A stretch of 64,000 bases of DNA from Curtobacterium sp. MCLR17_007 (GTDB lineage Bacteria > Actinomycetota > Actinomycetes > Actinomycetales > Microbacteriaceae), in contig NZ_CP126271.1 in assembly GCF_003234655.2 (NCBI RefSeq), forward strand, positions 682,001-746,000, given 5' to 3'. The position numbers and the translations under genes were made by a program. Under the pieces are notes generated by a model. That model worked only from the letters and a program-made list of their open reading frames with translations. It ran no database searches and had not been told where the DNA came from. Positions 59,259 through 64,000 of the stretch are shown piece by piece (position 1 is the stretch's first letter; every line of letters starts with the position of its first letter).

Positions 59259-60293
59259 ATGGCCACGATGCAGCAGGTCGCCGACCGCGCCGGTGTCTCG
59301 ATCGCCACCGTCTCCTTCGTCGTCAACGGCACGAAGTACGTCACCCCGAAGACCAAGGCCCGCGTCACCGCGGCCATGCGCGAGCTGAAGTTCCGCAACA
59401 ACGTCGTGGCCCGAGCGCTGGCCAGTCGGCGCACCCGGATCATCGCGCTGCTGTTCCCGACGACGGGCAACCGGTTCAGCCCGACCACGTCCGAGTTCTT
59501 CATGGCGGCTGCCGAGCGTGCGTCCGAGCGCGGGTACCACCTGGTCCTCTGGCCCGTCGACCCTGCTGGTGACGACCTCCACGACCTGGTCTCCGGCGGC
59601 CTGGTCGACGGCGTGATCCTGATGGAGGTGCGGATGGACGACCCGCGCGTCGCCGTCCTGACCGAGCTCGACGTCCCCTTCACGCTCATCGGCCGCACGC
59701 GGGACAGCAGCGGCCTGCCGTACGTCGACATCGACTTCGAGACCACGATCGAGCGCAGCATCGACCACCTCGCCGAACTCGGGCACCGCCGGTTCGGGCT
59801 CGTCCTCGAGGACCTCGACGGCACGCCGATGGCCGGCTACGCCCCGCACCGACGCGTCGAGGACACGTTCGAGCAGGCCATGTCCGCGCGCGGCTTCCAG
59901 GGGTCCGTCGTCTACGCAGAAGGTGGCAGCGAGGGCGGTCGCGACGCCGCCCGCCGGCTGCTCGAGGCCGACCCCGACGTCACGGCCGTGCTCATCATGA
60001 AGGACGATTCGTCGGCGGGGCTGCTCGTCGGCCTGTACGCCGCCGGGCGCCGCGTCCCCGAGGACGTCTCGGTGCTCAGCGTCGCCTCGTCCGGTGCCGC
60101 CGGCGACCAGCACTACCCCCGACTGTCGACGATGGTCGCGCCCGGCCGTGCGCTCGGCACCCGGGCCGCCGACGCCCTCATCGACCAGCTCGACGGCACC
60201 TCCGTCGAGCTGCCGCACTTCCTGCTGCCGTGCGTGCTCCGCGTCGCAGAGTCCACGGCACCGGTGTCCGCCGGGGCGTCGGCGACCGCCTGA
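59259..60293 (+). CDS. LacI-family repressor of the thu-like operon
   Basis: The 344-residue protein starts with the lacI HTH (MQQVADRAGVSIATVSFVVN) and has a sugar-binding sensor with LIGRTRDSSGLPYVDIDF and VPEDVSVLSVASSG. GCAGGAG precedes the ATG at 59259. It is divergent from the binding-protein gene and shares its operator region. Confidence 0.9.
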   Translation: MATMQQVADRAGVSIATVSFVVNGTKYVTPKTKARVTAAMRELKFRNNVVARALASRRTRIIALLFPTTGNRFSPTTSEFFMAAAERASERGYHLVLWPVDPAGDDLHDLVSGGLVDGVILMEVRMDDPRVAVLTELDVPFTLIGRTRDSSGLPYVDIDFETTIERSIDHLAELGHRRFGLVLEDLDGTPMAGYAPHRRVEDTFEQAMSARGFQGSVVYAEGGSEGGRDAARRLLEADPDVTAVLIMKDDSSAGLLVGLYAAGRRVPEDVSVLSVASSGAAGDQHYPRLSTMVAPGRALGTRAADALIDQLDGTSVELPHFLLPCVLRVAESTAPVSAGASATA

Positions 60294-60370
60294 CGGCGGA
60301 CGCGACCCCCGGACGGCGGACGCGACCAGCGGACGGCGGACGCGACCAGCGGACGGCGGACGCGACCACC
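60291..60370. repeat. four tandem 20-bp units
   Basis: The unit GGACGGCGGACGCGACCAGC is repeated four times from the LacI stop codon onward (60291-60310, 60311-60330, 60331-60350, 60351-60370); the first copy starts TGACGG and differs at its end (CCCC). The TGA of the LacI gene is the first part of unit 1. Confidence 0.92.
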
Positions 60371-60375
60371 GGACA

Positions 60376-60415
60376 GACAGGAGGCACGGTGCCCGCTGGC
60401 ACCGTGCCTCCTGTC
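60376..60415. repeat. long palindrome, copy 9
   Basis: GACAGGAGGCACGGTGCC (60376-60393) pairs perfectly with GGCACCGTGCCTCCTGTC (60398-60415) around a 4-base loop. It follows the 20-bp tandem units and separates the convergent LacI and small-protein genes. Confidence 0.9.
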
Positions 60416-60431
60416 CGTGTGTGGCCGGGTC

Positions 60432-60581
60432 TCAGCCCTGGCGCGTGGTCTTCGTGAACAGGTCGTCGAAGACGGTCTGGTCCTCGGTCGGCTGCTCGCC
60501 GAACTTCCACTTGCGGCGCATCCGCCGGAACGTCGTGATGCGGACCGGTTCGATGCCCGGTTCGGTGTCGTAGTTGCTCAT
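60432..60581 (-). CDS. 49-residue basic small protein
   Basis: ATG 60581 has GGAGGACT at ideal spacing and the frame runs 49 codons to TGA at 60432. The product starts MSNYDTEPGIEPVRITTF, then has a basic patch RRMRRKWKF and an acidic half TEDQTVFDDLF. I recognise no family. The strong ribosome site, a promoter-like pair 90-120 bp upstream and a palindrome after the stop support a real gene. It could be a small regulator or a partner of a larger protein or RNA. Confidence 0.72.
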   Translation of the reverse strand: MSNYDTEPGIEPVRITTFRRMRRKWKFGEQPTEDQTVFDDLFTKTTRQG

Positions 60582-60671
60582 GGCAGTCCTCCGTCCTGAT
60601 GTCTCCCCGGTGTTCCCACCCCCTTGAGAACGTACGGCGGACGACGTCGGCAGGCGCCGATTTAGGTAGAA

Positions 60672-60699
60672 GTATTACCCGGTTGCGCTCCGTGGACAA
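60672..60699 (-). promoter_or_regulatory. putative promoter of the small-protein gene
   Basis: On the minus strand TTGTCC (60694-60699), a 16-bp spacer and TAATAC (60672-60677) fit a sigma-70 promoter, giving a leader of about 80 bases. The region is AT-richer than its surroundings and holds the small inverted repeat GGTA...TACC (60665-60679). Confidence 0.5.
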
Positions 60700-60735
60700 T
60701 AGTTCGGCTCGGTCGTCCCGGCACAATAATCTGCC

Positions 60736-61194
60736 TCAGAGGCCGGGTGCGCCGCCGTCGAGTGCATCGATGACGCGGTCGATGATCCGCACGAACCTGG
60801 CCTTGTCGCGATCCGAGAAGGAGGCCATCAGGTCGTGCAGGTGTTCGTTCGTGCTGTCCATCGCGGCGTGGTACTTCGTGCGGCTGTCGTCGGTGAGCTC
60901 GATCAACCGACTGCGCCCGTCGTCGGGGTTCGGCTTGCGCTGCAGGTGCCCCGCGCGCTCCAGGCGATCGACGGCGTTGGTCACGGCCGGTCCGGTGATG
61001 CCGAGGTGCGACGACAGGTCCTTGACCCGGACCGGACGACCCCCGGACTCGGAGCGCGACACGAACTGCACGATGCTCAGATCGATGCCCGAGACGCCCA
61101 TGTGCTCGCGGAGGCGGTGGCGGAGCGACGCCATGGCGGCGTCCAGACGGCCGAGCGCGGCGTCGAGGTCGAGGTCGGTGTCGCTGACGGACAC
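60736..61194 (-). CDS. MarR-family regulator
   Basis: The 152-residue protein has a winged helix (VRVKDLSSHLGITGPAVTNA, VDRLERAGHLQRKPNPDDGR) and terminal dimer helices. GTG 61194 is preceded by AGGAGGTGATC, an excellent ribosome site. It is divergent from an AraC-type gene (113 bp between starts) and lies upstream of the small-protein gene in the same direction. Confidence 0.9.
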   Translation of the reverse strand: MSVSDTDLDLDAALGRLDAAMASLRHRLREHMGVSGIDLSIVQFVSRSESGGRPVRVKDLSSHLGITGPAVTNAVDRLERAGHLQRKPNPDDGRSRLIELTDDSRTKYHAAMDSTNEHLHDLMASFSDRDKARFVRIIDRVIDALDGGAPGL

Positions 61195-61307
61195 GCGATC
61201 ACCTCCTGGGGGCGCAACGGAACGGGACTGGATGGGCGGGGGCCGGGTGGACGCAGGGAACGGCACGCCGGGCGCTCCTGGACAGCGTATCCAGATAACG
61301 AGGACGG

Positions 61308-62315
61308 GTGCGCACAGCGGATGTCCGCCCGGTCGGCGACAGCATGAGCGACGCCGACGCACTGGCGGCGCCGCTGCCCGACCTGATCCGGCTCGAGGTG
61401 GCGGGCCGTGACCCCGAGGCGGCTGCTCGTGACCTCGTCGCGGTCGACGCCGGCCGGCAGTGGCTCGCCCGGCGCACCGGTGAGCAGTTCTCCTACCGGT
61501 ACACCGCGGTGGGTGACAGCCAGGTCACCGTCCGGCGGTCGCGCGTGACGGGGTTCGTTCGCGGCGTCATCGAGCCCGGCGAGCACTACGTCGTGCAGTG
61601 GGTGACGGACGGGGTGGGTGCCATCGACGTCGCGGGTGAACGCATCGAGCTGCGCCCGGACGAGCCGACCCTGTTCCCCACCGAGCAGGCGTTCGCGTTC
61701 ATCGCTACCGACCACGACCAGCGCCTGGTGCACCTGCACCGGGACCTCGTCCGCGAGGTCGCTGCCGAACGCTACGAACTCGGTGACGGACCGCTGCGGT
61801 TCGACCAGCCCGTGGCGGGGGACGAGCCAGCGCTCGGCCGGTGGCACGACGCGCTCGGGGCGCTCTCGCGGGCGCTCCGTGACGGCGTCGAGTCGTCGAG
61901 CTGGGCGGCGGCCAAGCGTGCGGCGGTCGAGGCGTTCCTCGGGCTGTTCCCGCCCCACGTGGACTCGCTGCCCGCGGCGCTGTCGCTGCCGAAGAACGCC
62001 CGACTCCGCGCGATGGTCGAGCACGTGCACGCCCACGTCCGCGAGCCGGTGGCCGTGGCCGACCTGTCCGCCGTGTCCGGGCTGAGCGTGCGGAGCGTGC
62101 AGGAGTCCTTCGCGCGGGTGCTCGGCGTCTCACCGCTGACCTACGTGCGCGAGGTGCGGCTCGACCGGGTCCGACAGGAACTCCTGCAACTCGACCCGCA
62201 GGAGGTCACCGTCGGCGACGTGGCCCGACGGTGGGGCTTCGCGCACCTGGGGCGGTTCTCGGCCGTGTACCTCGACCGGTTCGGGGAGTACCCCAAGCAG
62301 ACGTTGCGCCGCTGA
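61308..62315 (+). CDS. AraC-family regulator
   Basis: The 335-residue protein has an AraC-binding-like sensor (SYRYTAVGDSQVTVRRSRV, YVVQWVTDG) and a C-terminal double HTH (VAVADLSAVSGLSVRSVQES, VGDVARRWGFAHLGRFSAVY). GTG 61308 follows GAGGACGG; ATG 61344 is a shorter alternative. It converges on the third LacI gene with nine bases between the stops. It is similar in layout to the AraC genes at 15858 and 39376. Confidence 0.87.
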   Translation: MRTADVRPVGDSMSDADALAAPLPDLIRLEVAGRDPEAAARDLVAVDAGRQWLARRTGEQFSYRYTAVGDSQVTVRRSRVTGFVRGVIEPGEHYVVQWVTDGVGAIDVAGERIELRPDEPTLFPTEQAFAFIATDHDQRLVHLHRDLVREVAAERYELGDGPLRFDQPVAGDEPALGRWHDALGALSRALRDGVESSSWAAAKRAAVEAFLGLFPPHVDSLPAALSLPKNARLRAMVEHVHAHVREPVAVADLSAVSGLSVRSVQESFARVLGVSPLTYVREVRLDRVRQELLQLDPQEVTVGDVARRWGFAHLGRFSAVYLDRFGEYPKQTLRR

Positions 62316-62324
62316 GGGCACGCC

Positions 62325-63353
62325 TCAGGACGGCGCGGGCCCGGTGCTGTGGCGCACCCGCAGGTCGGTCGTCATCCGCACATGGTCGGGCCCCGGCTCG
62401 CCGCGCAGCATGGCGAGCAGCATGTCCACCGCGGCGGCACCGAGCTCGGCCAGCGGTTGGGCGACCGTGGTGAGCGGCGGGGTGGTCGTCGACGCCTGCG
62501 GCACGTCGTCGAAGCCCACCACGGACAGGTCCTCCGGCACCCGGAGACCGAGCTGTGCGGCGGCGTGCAGCACGCCGAAGGCCGACGAGTCGTTCGCGGC
62601 GAACACCGCGGTCGGACGGCTCGGGATCGTCAGGAGCTCGCGCGCGACGGCGGTGGCCTGGTCCTCCTGGTAGTCGCCCGCGCGGACCAGGTCCTCGTCG
62701 ACGGGGATGCCGGCCGCGGCCAGGGCCTCGCGGTACCCGGCCTCGCGGAGCTGGGCGCTGGCCAGGTCGGCGCGTCCGTGGATGTGGGCGATGCGCCGGT
62801 GGCCGAGCGCGACGAGGTGCTCGACGGCGCTGCGTGCTCCGCCAGCGTTGTCGGTGTCGACCGTGGCGTGTCCCTCGGGGCCGGTGTGCGGGTCGATCGC
62901 GACGACGGGGATCGACGAGCTGGACAGCGCCGTCGTGGGCGTCACGACGATGGCCCCGTCGATGAGCGTGCCGGAGAGCCGCGACAGCGATCGTCGCTCC
63001 CACCCGGGCTGACTGGCGCCGGTGACCAGGCCGGCGTAGGCCAGCAGCTCGTACCCGGTGCCCGTCGCGGCGCTCGAGACACCACGGAGCAGCTCGGTGG
63101 AGAACGGCTCGAACTCGGGGACCAGGATCCCGATCACGTTGGTCCGGGTGCTGCGCAGACTGCGTGCGACGAGCGAGGTCTCGAAGCCCAGGCGCGCGAC
63201 GACCTCCTGCACCCGCAGCATCGTCGCCGGTGCGACACCGTCCCGGTTGTTGATCACCTTGGACACGGTCGGGATCGAGACGCCCGCGGCGCGCGCGACG
63301 TCGGCGATCGTCACCCGGCCGGGCCCCGGCTGCGCGCCGACAGCGGTCTCCAT
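62325..63353 (-). CDS. LacI-family repressor, third sugar locus
   Basis: The 342-residue protein has the HTH VTIADVARAAGVSIPTVSKV and a sensor domain with FAANDSSAFGVLHAAAQLG and VVGFDDVPQASTTTPPL. ATG 63353 was chosen; TACGGT lies six bases upstream, suggesting a leaderless mRNA, while a much longer frame to 63482 would cross the operators. It is divergent from a sugar-binding protein gene and probably represses it. Confidence 0.9.
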   Translation of the reverse strand: METAVGAQPGPGRVTIADVARAAGVSIPTVSKVINNRDGVAPATMLRVQEVVARLGFETSLVARSLRSTRTNVIGILVPEFEPFSTELLRGVSSAATGTGYELLAYAGLVTGASQPGWERRSLSRLSGTLIDGAIVVTPTTALSSSSIPVVAIDPHTGPEGHATVDTDNAGGARSAVEHLVALGHRRIAHIHGRADLASAQLREAGYREALAAAGIPVDEDLVRAGDYQEDQATAVARELLTIPSRPTAVFAANDSSAFGVLHAAAQLGLRVPEDLSVVGFDDVPQASTTTPPLTTVAQPLAELGAAAVDMLLAMLRGEPGPDHVRMTTDLRVRHSTGPAPS

Positions 63354-63403
63354 GTGCACACCGTACCGCCGCACCGGCCCGATCTCGTTCTGCGGATCGC
63401 GCT

Positions 63404-63455
63404 TCGATAACGTTATCGATATCGATTGACAAGCGGCAGGAGCACCTGGCACGCT
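63404..63455. promoter_or_regulatory. operators and promoter of the third sugar ABC locus
   Basis: TCGATAACGTTATCGA (63404-63419) is a perfect 16-bp palindrome of LacI type, overlapping ATCGATATCGAT (63416-63427), also perfect. A consensus -35 TTGACA (63426-63431) follows, with an 18-bp spacer to CACGCT (63450-63455), giving a leader of about 55 bases to the binding-protein gene. Confidence 0.75.
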
Positions 63456-63515
63456 CTCAGCACGCGGCACTCGATGTCGCACTTGTCAACGACGACGACA
63501 CCGAGGAGTTCCACG

Positions 63516-64000
63516 ATGACGAGGAAGATCCGGGCCGCAGCAGCCATCGCGCTGATCGGGGCCACCGCACTCACGGCAGCGGGCTGTTCCGCCGGCGGCA
63601 ACGCCGCAGACAGCAACGGGAAGGTCTCGATGACCTTCTGGCACAACTCGACCACGGGGCCCGGCAAGGCCTTCTGGGAGAGCACGGTCAAGTCGTTCGA
63701 GAAGGCCAACCCGAACGTGACCATCAAGATCCAGGCCATTCAGAACGAGGACCTGGACGGCAAGCTCCAGACCGCGCTCAACTCCGGGTCCGCCCCCGAC
63801 GTGTTCCTGCAGCGGGGCGGCGGCAAGATGAACGCCATGGCGCAGGCCGGCCAGCTCATGGACATCACGAGCTCGATCGGCAAGAACGCCAAGAGCGAGG
63901 TCAGCGCCGGCGCGTTCAAGGGCTACGAGCTCGACGGCAAGACCTACGCCATGCCGGTCGACGTGAACCCCGAGGGCGTCTGGTACAGCCAGGACCTGTT
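63516..64000 (+). CDS. sugar ABC substrate-binding lipoprotein, 5' part (cut by window edge)
   Basis: The first 161 codons are present. The signal peptide MTRKIRAAAAIALIGATAL ends in a lipobox TAAGC (Cys 24). The mature part KVSMTFWHNSTTGPGKAFWE and SAPDVFLQRGGGKM is typical of family 1 sugar-binding proteins. GAGGAG lies seven bases before the ATG. Permease genes should follow outside the window. Control by the divergent LacI is probable. Confidence 0.9.
   Translation, partial: MTRKIRAAAAIALIGATALTAAGCSAGGNAADSNGKVSMTFWHNSTTGPGKAFWESTVKSFEKANPNVTIKIQAIQNEDLDGKLQTALNSGSAPDVFLQRGGGKMNAMAQAGQLMDITSSIGKNAKSEVSAGAFKGYELDGKTYAMPVDVNPEGVWYSQDL

Noticed and set aside
60291..60370. CRISPR or iteron origin
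   Set aside because: Units are directly adjacent with no spacers, GC-rich, and no replication gene or AT-rich region lies nearby.
63447..63462. Sigma-54 promoter starting TGGCAC
   Set aside because: The -12 element (TTGC) is missing at the required distance, and sigma-54 is generally absent from actinobacteria; TTGACA/CACGCT explains the start.

Overview
The window is a high-GC, gene-dense actinobacterial chromosome segment. Codon use, many 1-4 bp gene overlaps, DUF2510 and DUF6457 proteins, leaderless regulator genes and a plant-carbohydrate gene repertoire suggest a Microbacteriaceae member, perhaps Curtobacterium-like; this is a judgement from style and not from any search. I see no prophage, insertion sequence, CRISPR array or rRNA. 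One tRNA (Gln, UUG) lies near the left edge.

Layout. 1-320: a MarR fragment and tRNA-Gln. 327-8168: a small lipoprotein, then a divergent fructan locus (LacI regulator plus GH32 leftward; substrate-binding protein, two permeases and a second GH32 rightward) around two AATACGTATT operators. 8307-10722: an osmoprotectant-type ABC importer (two permeases and a binding protein, no ATPase). 10790-15825: an SMP-30 protein, a HAD hydrolase and a leftward operon of DUF1045, phnM, phnN and a ketopantoate-reductase-like gene, without the C-P lyase core. 15858-19371: an AraC regulator, two unknown proteins and an MNT/HEPN pair whose nucleotidyltransferase carries an N-terminal winged helix. 19492-24843: molybdenum-cofactor genes (mobA, DUF6457, moeA) followed by fdhD and a YdeP-type molybdopterin oxidoreductase. 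24921-28759: a GH29 fucosidase and a phenolic-acid module (MarR, padC, esterase). 28811-31783: YceI, an ECF sigma/anti-sigma pair and a membrane-anchored EEP phosphatase. 31758-44979: regulators and enzymes (two TetR/epimerase pairs, GlcD-type oxidase, Ltp-domain protein, DEAD-box helicase). 44976-50016: a cellulose-synthase-like operon with an RsbW-like kinase and a GH26-like/OpgC fusion. 50309-53686: a drug exporter with TetR and MarR regulators. 53912-60293: a ThuEFG-AB-like sugar uptake and oxidation operon with its LacI. 60432-64000: a 49-residue protein, MarR and AraC regulators, and a third LacI/sugar-ABC locus cut by the right edge.

How it fits together. Three sugar importers of the CUT1 type and one osmoprotectant importer all lack their own ATPase, so they probably share ATPases encoded elsewhere. 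Fructan, fucoside and ThuA/ThuB sugar use together with hydroxycinnamate release and decarboxylation fit growth on plant material. The most unusual items are: the cellulose-synthase-like operon, whose GT2 enzyme has a roughly 150-residue insertion and whose GH26-like domain seems to have lost both catalytic glutamates; a dispersed family of nine 36-50 bp palindromes at gene ends; and a repeated TAnnnT-6 nt-start codon arrangement that predicts leaderless mRNAs, mostly for regulators.
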